Below, in pieces: positions 8,397-17,350 of a stretch of DNA of 64,000 nucleotides. Position numbers and translations under genes: made by a program. Every line of letters begins with the position of its first letter. The first letter of the stretch is position 1. Under the pieces are notes generated by a model. That model searched no databases. It was not told where the DNA came from and saw only the letters and a program-made list of their open reading frames with translations. Source of the DNA: Burkholderiales bacterium (lineage in GTDB: Bacteria; Pseudomonadota; Gammaproteobacteria; Burkholderiales; Burkholderiaceae_E); the NCBI GenBank assembly GCA_026399835.1, contig JAPLQE010000017.1, forward strand, positions 1-64,000, in the 5' to 3' direction.

Positions 8397-8792
8397 TCAG
8401 GTCCGGCCGTTGATCAGCGCCTCGACGCGCGCCAGCTTGCGGCAGCGCTCGAGGTCCCAGCGGACCGGCTGCTGCCCGGTCCTGGCGAGCACGCCGATCA
8501 GCTCGCGGACGTGCTTCGAGGTGCCGGCCAGCTGCTGCAGCGCGCGCCGCTCGCCCTCGTCGAGCGCGACGGACAGCTCGACCATCCGGCGCCCGCGCAG
8601 GGCCATCCACAGCGCCGCGCCGCCGATCGCCAGCACCGCAGCGGGCGAGGCGGTGCCGCCGAGCAGCATCAGGGCGGTCAGCACCGCGAAGCCGGACTCG
8701 ACCAGCCCCTGGCGGCGGAGCACGGCGGTTCGGGAGACGGGTTCTTCGGACACGGTGTCCCTCGGTCGGAGTCGGGTCGACTCTCCTGACAT
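8397..8792 (-). CDS. Small membrane protein of unknown function
   Basis: A 131-residue protein I do not recognise. Residues about 28-62 form two closely spaced hydrophobic segments (LVESGFAVLTALMLLG and AVLAIGGAALWMAL), followed by a charged helical tail of about 65 residues that ends WDLERCRKLARVEALINGRT. The hairpin-like membrane anchor with a cytoplasmic helical tail suggests a small inner-membrane protein. An upstream TTG would add 8 residues; the ATG is used because an AGGGGG tract lies upstream of it. It lies in line with the sigma region 4 gene. Confidence 0.6.
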   Translation of the reverse strand: MSGESTRLRPRDTVSEEPVSRTAVLRRQGLVESGFAVLTALMLLGGTASPAAVLAIGGAALWMALRGRRMVELSVALDEGERRALQQLAGTSKHVRELIGVLARTGQQPVRWDLERCRKLARVEALINGRT

Positions 8793-8855
8793 GGGGGCGA
8801 ATCGGCGCCCCCTCAAGGGTGGATACGGGGCCGCTGCGGCCCGTCCCCGTCAGGC

Positions 8856-9473
8856 TCAGCCCTTCGGGTAGGGACGTCCCGCCGGCGGAACGGTCCAGAA
8901 GTAGACCGTCCTCGATCCGTTCTCCACGGTACGCACAGGCTTCCAGTCGCCCATCGCGAAGTCGTGCGACACGATGCGGGTGCCGGGCCTGAGCTGGAGC
9001 AGCTTCGGACGCAGCTTCACGTTGAGCGCGGGCAGCAGGTAGAGGGTGATCACCGTGGCGGGCGACAGGTCCATCGCGAACAGGTCGCCCTGCACGAAAC
9101 GCACGCGGTCGGTGACCCCGGCCGCCCGGGCGTTGGCGTTGGCCTCGCCGATGCGCTGCGGATCGATGTCGACGCCCAGGCCGCGCGTGCCCCAGCGCTT
9201 CGCGGCGGTGATCGGTATCCGCCCGTCGCCCGAGCCGAGGTCGTACAGCACGTCCTCCGGTCCGACCGACGCGATCGCGAGCATCTCGTCGACGACCTCC
9301 TGCGGCGTCGGCACGTACACGACGTCGGGGCGGCGCGCCGGCTCGCCGTCCGAGGCGGGGCTCGAGGGGAGCGAGGGGAGCGAGGGGGCGGGCTGGCCGA
9401 GCACCCGGCCGGGCAGGGCGCCGGCGGCCAGGAGCGCGCCGCCGGCGGTCAGGCAGTCTCTGCGTCGGGTCAT
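8856..9473 (-). CDS. Exported SAM-dependent methyltransferase-fold protein
   Basis: A 205-residue class I methyltransferase-fold protein. TRRRDCLTAGGALLAAGALPG at the N-terminus looks like a (Tat-type) signal peptide, followed by a short Pro/Ser-rich linker. The SAM site is VLYDLGSGDGRIPI, then LGVDIDPQRI, and RVRFVQGDLFAMD lies further on. The family is often annotated as a class I methyltransferase or histone-lysine methyltransferase-like protein. An exported SAM-dependent enzyme would lack its cofactor in the periplasm, so its real role is unclear. AGAGGAGG before the ATG is a strong ribosome-binding site that supports this start. Confidence 0.82.
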   Translation of the reverse strand: MTRRRDCLTAGGALLAAGALPGRVLGQPAPSLPSLPSSPASDGEPARRPDVVYVPTPQEVVDEMLAIASVGPEDVLYDLGSGDGRIPITAAKRWGTRGLGVDIDPQRIGEANANARAAGVTDRVRFVQGDLFAMDLSPATVITLYLLPALNVKLRPKLLQLRPGTRIVSHDFAMGDWKPVRTVENGSRTVYFWTVPPAGRPYPKG

Positions 9474-9657
9474 GGGCGAGCCTCCTCTGCGGGTCCGGAT
9501 TCGGTGCGGGGCAAGCATAGCAGCGGCCCCGGAGTGTGCCGTGCCGTCGGTGCGCGTAGGACGGCCGGCCGAGTGGCGGCGGGTTGAACCGGATCACGGC
9601 ACGATGCTAGCCTCGATCGCTTCCGGCTCCGGCCGCATCGACACGAGAGGCAGCCTG

Positions 9658-10071
9658 ATGAACACGACCTTCGCGCGAACGGTATGTGCCCCCCTTGCGC
9701 TGGCCACGCTCGCGATCTCGATCTCGATCCCGGCGCCGGCATCGGCCCGGGTCGTCGGGACCGAGGAGGTGCTGCGCACCGAAGCACCCGCACCCGGCGT
9801 GCCGATCGATCGCGACACGCTGCGCGCCCTGCTCGATCGCGACGACGTGCGCAGCCGCCTCGAGACGCTGGGCGTCGATCCGCGCGCCGCCCGCGAGCGG
9901 GTCGATGCGCTGACCGACGCCGAGGTGGAGCGCCTCGCCGGACAGGTCGAGCGCCTGCCCGCCGGCGGCTCGAGCGTGATCGGCGTGCTCTTCGCGGTCT
10001 TCATCATCCTGCTGATCACCGACATCCTCGGCCTGACGAAGATCTTCCCGTTCACGCGCTCGGTCCGTTGA
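9658..10071 (+). CDS. PA2779-family protein
   Basis: A 137-residue protein with an N-terminal signal peptide (residues 1-31, ending PASA), a helical middle part (LRALLDRDDVRSRLETLGVD and then LTDAEVERLAGQVERLPAGG) and a C-terminal transmembrane helix (VIGVLFAVFIILLITDILG) with a short tail. This is the architecture of the PA2779 family, always found beside PA2778-type peptidase genes. The function is unknown, but the pair probably works in the envelope. GAGAGG about 7 nt upstream supports the ATG. Its stop overlaps a TTG that may start the next gene. Confidence 0.85.
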   Translation: MNTTFARTVCAPLALATLAISISIPAPASARVVGTEEVLRTEAPAPGVPIDRDTLRALLDRDDVRSRLETLGVDPRAARERVDALTDAEVERLAGQVERLPAGGSSVIGVLFAVFIILLITDILGLTKIFPFTRSVR

Positions 10072-11135
10072 GTCCGCGCCGCGCGCCGGTGCCGGACGCG
10101 GGTATCGCGCCGGCCCGCGGCCCGAGGCGGAGCGCGGCGGATGCGGCTCTGTCGGCTCTGTCGGCCCTCTCGGCGCTCACGACCCTCACGGCGCTCGCGG
10201 CCTGCGCGGCGCTGTCGGCCTGCACCACGGGCGGCTCGCCCCGCGCGCCGGATGTGGCGTCCAGGCCAGCCTCGGCGTCCGAGCAGGGCGCCGGGACGAT
10301 CACCGCAGCGCTGCCCGATCCGCTGCGGCTCGCCGGCGTGCCCTTCGTCGCGCAACCCGACTGGCAGTGCGGGCCTGCGTCGCTCGCGATGGCGATGGCG
10401 GCCGCGGGCCGCGAGGTCGGTGTCGAGTCGCTCGCGGCCAGCGCGTTCGTGCCCGGCCTGCGCGGCGCGCTGCAGGCCGAGATGCTCGCCGCGACGCGCC
10501 GCCAGGGGCTGCTCGCGACCGAGCTCGCGCCGTCCCTCGATGCGCTGCGCACCGAGCTCGCCGCGGGTCGCCCGGTGATCGTGCTGCAGAACCTCGGGCT
10601 CGAGGCCTTGCCGCGCTGGCACTACGCGGTGCTGATCGGCGTGGACCTGGCGCGCGGCGAGGTCGTGCTGCACTCGGGCGAGGTCGCCTCGGACACGATG
10701 CGGCTGTCCACCTTCGATCGGACCTGGGCGCGCGGCGGTCGCTGGGCGATGGCGGTGACGCCGCCCGACCGGCTCCCGGCCTCGGCCGACGAGGCCCGCG
10801 CCGCGCGCGCGCTCGCCGGCCTGGAGCGGGTGGACGCGCCGGCGGCGGCGCCCGGCTGGGATGCGCTCGTCGCACGCTGGCCGGCGGGCCGCATCAGCCG
10901 CTTCGCCCGCGGCAATGCGCGCCTTGCGCGCGGCGACGCGGCCGGCGCCGCCGGCGACTACCGCGCGGCCCTCGCGGCCGATCCGGCCTTCGCCGACGCC
11001 TGGAACAACCTCGCGCGCGCCCTCGCCGCGCAGGGCGACATCGGCGGGGCCCGCGCGGCCGCCGACCGCGCGGTCGCGCTCGGCGGGGTGCGCGCCGACG
11101 CCTACCGCGACACGCGCGCCGCGCTCGGGGACTGA
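10068..11135 (+). CDS. PA2778-family lipoprotein cysteine peptidase with TPR tail
   Basis: About 355 residues. The signal segment contains a repeated Ser-Ala-Leu pattern and ends in a lipobox (LSAC), so it is probably a lipoprotein. A C39-like papain-fold domain follows, with Cys101 in QPDWQCGPASLAMAM and His185 in RWHYAVLIGVD as the catalytic pair. The last 90 residues form TPR repeats (YRAALAADPAFADAWNNLAR). The partner gene PA2779 is directly upstream. The start is uncertain: TTG overlapping the upstream stop (TTGA) is used, and a GTG seven codons later is equally possible. The substrate is unknown; C39-like peptidases of this type may process small peptides or surface proteins. Confidence 0.82.
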   Translation: MSPRRAPVPDAGIAPARGPRRSAADAALSALSALSALTTLTALAACAALSACTTGGSPRAPDVASRPASASEQGAGTITAALPDPLRLAGVPFVAQPDWQCGPASLAMAMAAAGREVGVESLAASAFVPGLRGALQAEMLAATRRQGLLATELAPSLDALRTELAAGRPVIVLQNLGLEALPRWHYAVLIGVDLARGEVVLHSGEVASDTMRLSTFDRTWARGGRWAMAVTPPDRLPASADEARAARALAGLERVDAPAAAPGWDALVARWPAGRISRFARGNARLARGDAAGAAGDYRAALAADPAFADAWNNLARALAAQGDIGGARAAADRAVALGGVRADAYRDTRAALGD

Positions 11136-11137
11136 GC

Positions 11138-11844
11138 GTGCATCCGGAGGCCGCCACGCTGTGGCGCGGTCCGCGCTGGGCGCTGGCGATGCTGCTGGCC
11201 GCGCTCGGCACGGTCGGCCCGTTCTCGATCGACACCTACCTGCCGGCCTTCGCCGGCATCGCCGCCGACGTGGGCGCCACACCCGTGCAGATGCAGCAGA
11301 CGCTGTCGGCCGATCTGTTCGGGTTCGCCTTCATGAACCTCTTCCACGGCGCGCTGGCGGACAGCTTCGGGCGGCGGCCGGTGGTGCTGGTGGGCACCGG
11401 CGTGTTCGCGCTCGCCTCGGTCGGCTGCGCGCTGTCCACGCACGCCGGCTGGCATGCGATCTTCTGGTTCCTGGCTGTGGTGGGCATCGCGCTCTGGTTC
11501 GCGACCTGGCGCTGGCTGCCCGAGTCGCTGCATCCCTCGCAGGCGCAGCCCTTCCGGGCCCGCGACCTGATGCGCGGCTACCTGCAGCTCGGCTCGACAT
11601 CGAGCCGCGCGTGCAGCTGCATCGGGGCTTCCGGATCATGGTGGCCGCGGCCGGGCTGAACAACGGGCTGGTGGCCGGCGTGATCGCGCCGCTGGTGATG
11701 CATTCGGCGCTCGGGCTGGCGGCGGCCTCGATCGGGCTGATGTCGATCGGCCTGATCGCCTGGCGGGTCGTGCGCGTGCGCTGGCCCGAGACCGGCACGG
11801 TGCCCGCGGCGGTGTCCGAGCCGTCGGCCGATCCGCCGCCTTAG
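11138..11844 (+). pseudogene. Bcr/CflA drug-resistance MFS transporter, internally deleted and frameshifted
   Basis: The first 100 residues (GPFSIDTYLPAFAGIA, FGFAFMNLFHGALADSFGRR) are a normal start of a Bcr/CflA major-facilitator exporter. At about 11438 the frame jumps from the second transmembrane region (SVGCALS) straight to HAGWHAIFWFLAVVGIALW, a segment that normally lies about 60 residues further on. Near 11595, after DLMRGYLQLGS, the frame is lost and stops at 11659. The last part of the transporter (NNGLVAGVIAPLVMHS and on to SIGLMSIGLIAW) continues in another frame to 11844. About 170 residues are missing from this second gap. A normal member has about 400 residues. The gene cannot make a working transporter. 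Confidence 0.85.
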
Positions 11845-11922
11845 CGGCCCTCGCCGCGTCGGCACGGGACGCTATGATGCGTGCGACCCCGCCCCGACGA
11901 GCCGTTCCGCGTTCCCGCGCCG

Positions 11923-12873
11923 ATGAAGCTGTTCCTGCTCAAGCGCTTCGCGACCCTGGTGGCCACGCTGCTCGGCGCGTCGCTCGTGGTCTTCCTCGTC
12001 CTCGAGATCCTGCCCGGCGACGCCGCGCAGATGATGATGGGTCCGGATGCCGCGCCCGAGGCCGTCGCCGCGCTGCGCGCGAAGCTCGGGCTCGACCGCG
12101 CGCCGTTCGAGCGCTACCTGGCCTGGCTGGGCGGCATGCTGACCGGCGAGCTCGGCCTGAGCCATGCGTACGGCTCGCCGGTCGCCGGCCTGATCGTCGA
12201 GCGGCTCGCGCTCTCCGTGCCGCTCGCGCTGATGGCGATGTCGATCACCGTCGTGCTCGCGCTGTCGGCGGGCGTCTACGCGGCGTCGCGTCACCATCGG
12301 GCGGGCGACGTCGGCGTGATGGGCCTGACCCAGGTCGGCATCGCGATCCCCAACTTCTGGTTCGCCATCCTGCTGATCCTGCTGTTCGCGGTGCACCTGC
12401 GCTGGTTCGCCGCCGGCGGCTTCCCCGGCTGGGCCGCGGGTGCGGGGCCGGCACTCAAGGCGTTGGTGCTGCCGGCGGTGTCGCTCGCGGTCGTGCAGTC
12501 GGCGATCCTCGCGCGGATCACCCGCTCGGCGGTGCTCGACGTGCTGCGCGAGGACTTCGTGCGCACCGCGCGGGCCAAGGGCCTGTCGCGCCGCGCGGCG
12601 CTCTGGGGCCACGTGCTGCGCAATGCGCTGATCCCGGTGGTCACGGTGATGGGCCTGCAGTTCGCGACGCTGCTGGCCGGCACCATCGTCATCGAGAGCG
12701 TGTTCTACCTGCCGGGGCTCGGACGGCTGATCTTCCAGTCGATCTCCAACCGCGACCTGATCGTGGTGCGCAACTGCGTGATGCTGCTGGCGGCGATGGT
12801 GGTGGTCGTCAACTTCGTCGTCGACCTGCTGTACGCGGTGATCGACCCGCGCCTCGCGCCCTCGGACGCATGA
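11923..12873 (+). CDS. Peptide-type ABC transporter permease (DppB family)
   Basis: A 316-residue inner-membrane permease. N-terminal FLLKRFATLVATLLGASLVV is the typical first helix, and the EAA loop (VLREDFVRTARAKGLSRRAA and then LWGHVLRNALIPVV) contacts the ATPase. About six transmembrane helices are visible. First gene of a five-gene operon (permease, permease, ATPase, ATPase, binding protein). Its stop overlaps the start of the next permease gene (ATGA). The transported compound could be a di- or oligopeptide, an opine or a metal complex; sequence does not decide. Confidence 0.93.
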   Translation: MKLFLLKRFATLVATLLGASLVVFLVLEILPGDAAQMMMGPDAAPEAVAALRAKLGLDRAPFERYLAWLGGMLTGELGLSHAYGSPVAGLIVERLALSVPLALMAMSITVVLALSAGVYAASRHHRAGDVGVMGLTQVGIAIPNFWFAILLILLFAVHLRWFAAGGFPGWAAGAGPALKALVLPAVSLAVVQSAILARITRSAVLDVLREDFVRTARAKGLSRRAALWGHVLRNALIPVVTVMGLQFATLLAGTIVIESVFYLPGLGRLIFQSISNRDLIVVRNCVMLLAAMVVVVNFVVDLLYAVIDPRLAPSDA

Positions 12874-13739
12874 GCGCCCCCGCGATCGCGGTCCCGGGCG
12901 GCGCGTCCGCCTTCGCGCGCCGTGCGCTGCGCCACCCGAGCTTCGTGACCGGTGCGCTGCTGTCGGCGCTGGTGGTGGCCGCCGCGCTGCTCTCGCTCGT
13001 GTGGACGCCCTGGCCGCCCGGCGACATCGACGTGATGCGCACGCTGCAGCCGCCCTCGGCCGAGCACTGGCTGGGCACCGATGCCTTCGGCCGCGACGTC
13101 GCCTCGCTGCTGCTCGCGGGCGCCCGCAACTCGCTGCTCGTGGGCACGGTCGCGGTCGCGGTCGGGCTGGTGCTGGGCACCGCGCTCGGCCTGCTCGCCT
13201 CGGCCCGGCGCGGCTGGGTCGAGGAGGCGATCATGCGGTTCACCGACTTCACCTTCGCGTTTCCGGCGCTGCTGTCGGCGATCATGATGACTGCGGTGTT
13301 CGGCCCGGGCATCGTGGTCTCGATCGTCGCGATCGGCCTCTTCTACGTGCCGGTGTTCGCGCGGATCACGCGCGGCTCGGCCAACGCGGTGTGGTCGCGC
13401 GAGTACGTGCTCGCCGCGCGCGCGGCGGGCAAGGGGCGGCTGCGCATCACGCTCGAGCACGTGCTGCCGAACATCGGCTCGGTGCTGATCGTGCAGGGCA
13501 CCGTGCACTTCGCGCTCGCCATCCTCGCCGAGGCTGCGCTGTCCTACCTCGGCCTCGGCACGCAGCCGCCGCAACCCTCGTGGGGCCGGATGCTCAACGA
13601 CGCGCAGGCGCTGCTCTTCCAAGCGCCGCGGCTCGCGGTGTTCCCGGGCATCGCGATCGCGGTCGCGGTGCTCGGGCTGAACCTGCTGGGCGACGGGCTG
13701 CGCGACCTGCTCGACCCGCGGCTGGCGAGGCGCCGGTGA
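12870..13739 (+). CDS. Peptide-type ABC transporter permease (DppC family)
   Basis: A 289-residue second permease. It has the N-terminal DppC region with [20 protein letters not shown], a family hallmark, and an EAA loop [20 protein letters not shown] followed by [26 protein letters not shown] is the conserved periplasmic/C-terminal block. The ATG overlaps the preceding stop, and its own stop overlaps a GTG start (GTGA). It pairs with the DppB-type permease to form the membrane channel. Confidence 0.93.
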   Translation: MSAPAIAVPGGASAFARRALRHPSFVTGALLSALVVAAALLSLVWTPWPPGDIDVMRTLQPPSAEHWLGTDAFGRDVASLLLAGARNSLLVGTVAVAVGLVLGTALGLLASARRGWVEEAIMRFTDFTFAFPALLSAIMMTAVFGPGIVVSIVAIGLFYVPVFARITRGSANAVWSREYVLAARAAGKGRLRITLEHVLPNIGSVLIVQGTVHFALAILAEAALSYLGLGTQPPQPSWGRMLNDAQALLFQAPRLAVFPGIAIAVAVLGLNLLGDGLRDLLDPRLARRR

Positions 13740-14719
13740 ACGCGACCGAGCCCCCGCTGCTCGAGGTCCGCGACCTGCGGGTGACGCTGCGCACCGCGCG
13801 CGGTGCGGCCGAGGCCGTGCGCGGCGCGGGCTTCATGCTCGCCCGCGGCGAGACGCTCGGGCTGGTCGGCGAATCGGGCTGCGGCAAGTCGATCACCGCG
13901 CTCGCGCTGATGGGCCTGCTGCCCGAGGGGGCGACGGCGAGCGGCAGCGTGCGCTTCGGCGGGCGCGAACTGCTCGGGCTGCCGGACGCCGAACTCTGCG
14001 GGCTGCGCGGCGACCGCATCGGCATGGTCTTCCAGGAGCCGATGTGCTCGCTCAATCCGCTGCACACCGTCGGCCGTCAGGTCGCCGAGCCGCTGCGCCT
14101 GCATCGCGGGCTCGATGCCGCGGCGGCGCGCGCCGAGACGGTCCGGCTGCTCGAGCGCGTCGGGCTGCCGGATGCGCGGCGGCGCGTCGATGCCTACCCG
14201 CACCAGCTGTCGGGCGGACAGCGCCAGCGGGTCACCATCGCGATGGCGCTGGCCTGCGGGCCCGACCTGCTGATCGCCGATGAGCCGACCACCGCGCTCG
14301 ACGTGACCCTCCAGGGCCAGATCCTCGACCTGATCGCCGACCTGGTCGCCGAACGCGGCATGGCGCTGATCCTGATCTCGCACGATCTCGGCGTGATCGC
14401 CGAGAACGTCGACCGGATGATGGTGATGTACGGCGGCACCGTGGTCGAGCAGGGGCCGACCGACGCGGTGTTCCGGCACCGGGCCCATCCCTACACCCGG
14501 GGTCTGTTCGGCGCGCGGCCGCGGCTGGGCGGCGCCCGCGACCGGCCGCTCGCGACGGTCCCGGGCACGGTGCCGGATCTCGCCGACCTGCCGGCGGGCT
14601 GCCCGTTCGCCGGGCGCTGCGCGGGGGCGATCGACGCCTGCCGCGCCGCCCTGCCGGCCGAGGTCGCCGTGGGGCCCGCGCACGGCGCGCGCTGCATCCG
14701 CATCGGGGCGCTGCCGTGA
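13736..14719 (+). CDS. Peptide-type ABC transporter ATPase (DppD family)
   Basis: A 327-residue ATP-binding subunit. Walker [11 protein letters not shown], the Q-loop [14 protein letters not shown], the signature [12 protein letters not shown], Walker [13 protein letters not shown] and the H-loop LISHDLGV are all intact. The C-terminal oligopeptide-transporter extension has the Cys-rich [16 protein letters not shown], which in related ATPases binds an Fe-S cluster. The GTG start overlaps the stop of the permease gene. It forms the ATPase heterodimer with the next gene product. Confidence 0.93.
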   Translation: MNATEPPLLEVRDLRVTLRTARGAAEAVRGAGFMLARGETLGLVGESGCGKSITALALMGLLPEGATASGSVRFGGRELLGLPDAELCGLRGDRIGMVFQEPMCSLNPLHTVGRQVAEPLRLHRGLDAAAARAETVRLLERVGLPDARRRVDAYPHQLSGGQRQRVTIAMALACGPDLLIADEPTTALDVTLQGQILDLIADLVAERGMALILISHDLGVIAENVDRMMVMYGGTVVEQGPTDAVFRHRAHPYTRGLFGARPRLGGARDRPLATVPGTVPDLADLPAGCPFAGRCAGAIDACRAALPAEVAVGPAHGARCIRIGALP

Positions 14720-15807
14720 GCGTGCCGCTGCTGGCGATCCGCGACCTGGTGCGCCGCTACCGGCTGCCGCGCACGCGGCTCTTCGGTCCGGTGCCCGAGC
14801 TGCTCGCGGTCGACGGCGTGAGCCTCGCGATCGATGCCGGACGCAGCCTCGGCGTGGTCGGCGAGTCGGGCTCGGGCAAGTCGACGCTGGCGCGCGCGGC
14901 GATGGCGCTCGAGGTGCCGAGCGCCGGCACGGTCGAGCTGATGGGCCAGGACCTCAACGCGCTGGCACCGGATGCGCTGCGGCGCGCGCGCCGCGATTTC
15001 CAGATGGTCTTCCAGGACCCCTACGGCTCGCTCGATCCGCGTCAGAGCGTCGAGCGCATCGTCGCCGAGCCGCTGACCGCGATCGGGCGCGTGGCGCCAG
15101 GCGAGCGGCGCGAGCGGGTGGGCGAGGCGCTCGAGTCGGTCGGCCTGCGCCCGGGCGACCTGGGCAAGTTCCCGCACGAGTTCTCCGGCGGTCAGCGCCA
15201 GCGGATCGCGATCGCACGGGCGCTGATCACGCGGCCCAGGCTGATCGTCGCCGACGAGCCGGTCAGCGCGCTCGACGTGTCGGTGCAGGCCCAGGTGCTG
15301 AACCTGCTGCGCGACCTGCAGTCGCGTCTCGGGCTGACCTACCTGCTGATCAGCCACGACCTGGCGGTGGTCGACCATGTCTGCGACCGGGTCGCGGTGA
15401 TGTACGCCGGACGCATCGTCGAGGAGGGCGACCCGCGCACGCTCTTCGCCGCGGCCGCGCATCCGTACACGCGGGCGCTGCTCGATGCGGTGCCGAGCGC
15501 CGATGACCCCGGGCGCCGGCGGCGCCGGCGCATCGTGGCGCAGCAGGCGCGGGCGGGGCAGGCGGGGCAGTCGTCGCAGGCAGGGGCGGCCGGGCAGGGC
15601 GGGCCGCCCGCCCCGGCGGCCGGGCTGCCCGCCGACGCCGTCGCGCCCCGTGCCGGCGGCCCGGGCTGCGCGTTCGCCGCACGCTGCCCGCACGCGCTGC
15701 CGCGCTGCCTCTCGGACTCGCCGGTGCTGCGCCCGCTCGGCCCGGACCGGCGCGTCGCCTGTCACCGCGCCGAGGACGTGGTCGGCCTGCCCGCGGCTGT
15801 GCAATAG
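14716..15807 (+). CDS. Peptide-type ABC transporter ATPase (DppF family)
   Basis: A 363-residue second ATPase with intact Walker A (GESGSGKSTLA), Q-loop (VFQDPYGSLDPRQ), signature (FSGGQRQRIAIA), Walker B (LIVADEPVSALD) and H-loop (LISHDLAV). The C-terminal part contains an insert rich in Gln, Ala and Gly (about residues 273-310) before the usual Cys cluster CAFAARCPHALPRC. The insert is low complexity and not normal for the family, which explains the length. GTG start with GTGA overlap. Confidence 0.92.
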   Translation: MSVPLLAIRDLVRRYRLPRTRLFGPVPELLAVDGVSLAIDAGRSLGVVGESGSGKSTLARAAMALEVPSAGTVELMGQDLNALAPDALRRARRDFQMVFQDPYGSLDPRQSVERIVAEPLTAIGRVAPGERRERVGEALESVGLRPGDLGKFPHEFSGGQRQRIAIARALITRPRLIVADEPVSALDVSVQAQVLNLLRDLQSRLGLTYLLISHDLAVVDHVCDRVAVMYAGRIVEEGDPRTLFAAAAHPYTRALLDAVPSADDPGRRRRRRIVAQQARAGQAGQSSQAGAAGQGGPPAPAAGLPADAVAPRAGGPGCAFAARCPHALPRCLSDSPVLRPLGPDRRVACHRAEDVVGLPAAVQ

Positions 15808-15856
15808 TGCCGGCTCGCCCGCGCGCACGGTGCGGGCCCGCATCGGGAGTGTCGTC

Positions 15857-17350
15857 ATGAAGTCGTTGAAGCTCGTCGCGGCCGCGCTCGCAGGCGCCGT
15901 CGCCCTCGTGGCGGCCGGTGCCGCGCCGGCCCAGGTCCGCGGCAAGGACGCGGTGGTGATGGCGATGGCGCTGGAGCCCACCGGCCTGGATCCGACCACC
16001 GCGGCCGCCGCCTCGATCGGCGAGATCGTCCACTACAACGTGCTGGAGACGCTGACCCGGATCCGCGAGGACGGCAGCGTCGGCCCGCTGCTCGCCGAGC
16101 GCTGGACCGTGTCGCCCGACGCGCGCACCGTCAGCTTCGAGCTCCGAAAGGGCGTGAAGTTCCACAACGGCGAGCCCTTCGACGGCAACACCGTCAAGTT
16201 CGCCTTCGAGCGCGCCGCCGCCGCCGACAGCACGAACAAGGACAAGCAGACCTTCGTCGCCATCGAGGCGATCCGCGTGACCGACCCGCACGTGGTCGCG
16301 ATCCGGCTCAAGGCGCCGAACCCCGACTTCCCGTTCCTGCTCGGGCTGTCGACCGCGGTGATCGTCGAGCCCAAGAGCGCGCCGACCAATGCCATGACGC
16401 CGGTGGGCACCGGCCCCTACCGGATCGAGAGCTGGACGAAGGGCTCGTCGCTGACGCTGGCGAAATGGCCCGAGTACCGCGACGCCTCGAAGGTGCGGAT
16501 GAGCCGCGTGACCTGGCGCTTCATCAGCGACCCGGCCGCGCAGATGGCGGCGATGATGGCCGGCGACGTCGATGCGATGCCGCGGATCACCGGCAAGGCG
16601 GTCGACGTCTTCAAGGCCGACCCGCGCTTCAAGGTAATGGTCGGCGGTTCGCGCGCCAAGACCATCCTCGCGATCAACAACAAGAAGAAGCCGCTCGACG
16701 ATGCCCGCGTGCGGCGCGCGATCGCGATGGCCATCGACCGCAAGGCGGTGATCATCGGCGCCGCCGACGGCTTCGGCGCGCCGATCGGCAGCCACTACGT
16801 GCCGGGCGCGTTCGGCTTCGTCGACACCACCGGCGTCAATCCCTTCGACCCGGCCAAGGCCCGCGCGCTGCTCGCCGAGGCGGGCGTGAAGACGCCGATC
16901 GAGCTGAGCCTGAAGCTGCCGCCGCCGCCGTACGCGCGCCAGGGCGGCGAGGTGATCGCCGCGCAGCTCGCCAAGGTGGGCATCGTCGCGAAGATCCAGA
17001 ACATCGAGTGGGCGCAGTGGATGTCCGGCGTCTACACCAACCGCGACTACGACCTGACGATCATCTCGCACGTCGAGCCGCTCGACCTCGGCAACTACGC
17101 GAAGGACAACTACTACTGGAACTACGAGTCGCCCAAGTTCCGCGCGCTGTACGCGAAGATCAGCGGCACCGGCGACGACGCCGAGCGCGCCAGGCTGCTC
17201 GCCGAGGCCCAGCGGCTGATCGCGCTCGAGTCGCCGAACGCCTTCCTGTACCAGCCGCAGTGGGTGTCGGTGGCGAGCGCGAAGCTGCGCGGGCTGTGGA
17301 AGGACGTTCCGATCTTCGCGAACGACCTCGCCGCGCTGTACTGGGAGTGA
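15857..17350 (+). CDS. Peptide-type ABC transporter substrate-binding protein
   Basis: A 497-residue periplasmic binding protein of family 5 (DppA/OppA-like). A Sec signal peptide (MKSLKLVAAALAGAVALV, cleavage after about APAQ) is followed by the conserved block ISDPAAQMAAMMAGDVDA, GVKFHNGEPFDGNTVKFAFE and the C-terminal AEAQRLIALESPNAFLYQP. It delivers substrate to the four transporter genes directly upstream. GGGAG about 7 nt before the ATG supports the start. Its stop overlaps the GTG of the TPR gene, so that gene is translated with it. Confidence 0.93.
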   Translation: MKSLKLVAAALAGAVALVAAGAAPAQVRGKDAVVMAMALEPTGLDPTTAAAASIGEIVHYNVLETLTRIREDGSVGPLLAERWTVSPDARTVSFELRKGVKFHNGEPFDGNTVKFAFERAAAADSTNKDKQTFVAIEAIRVTDPHVVAIRLKAPNPDFPFLLGLSTAVIVEPKSAPTNAMTPVGTGPYRIESWTKGSSLTLAKWPEYRDASKVRMSRVTWRFISDPAAQMAAMMAGDVDAMPRITGKAVDVFKADPRFKVMVGGSRAKTILAINNKKKPLDDARVRRAIAMAIDRKAVIIGAADGFGAPIGSHYVPGAFGFVDTTGVNPFDPAKARALLAEAGVKTPIELSLKLPPPPYARQGGEVIAAQLAKVGIVAKIQNIEWAQWMSGVYTNRDYDLTIISHVEPLDLGNYAKDNYYWNYESPKFRALYAKISGTGDDAERARLLAEAQRLIALESPNAFLYQPQWVSVASAKLRGLWKDVPIFANDLAALYWE

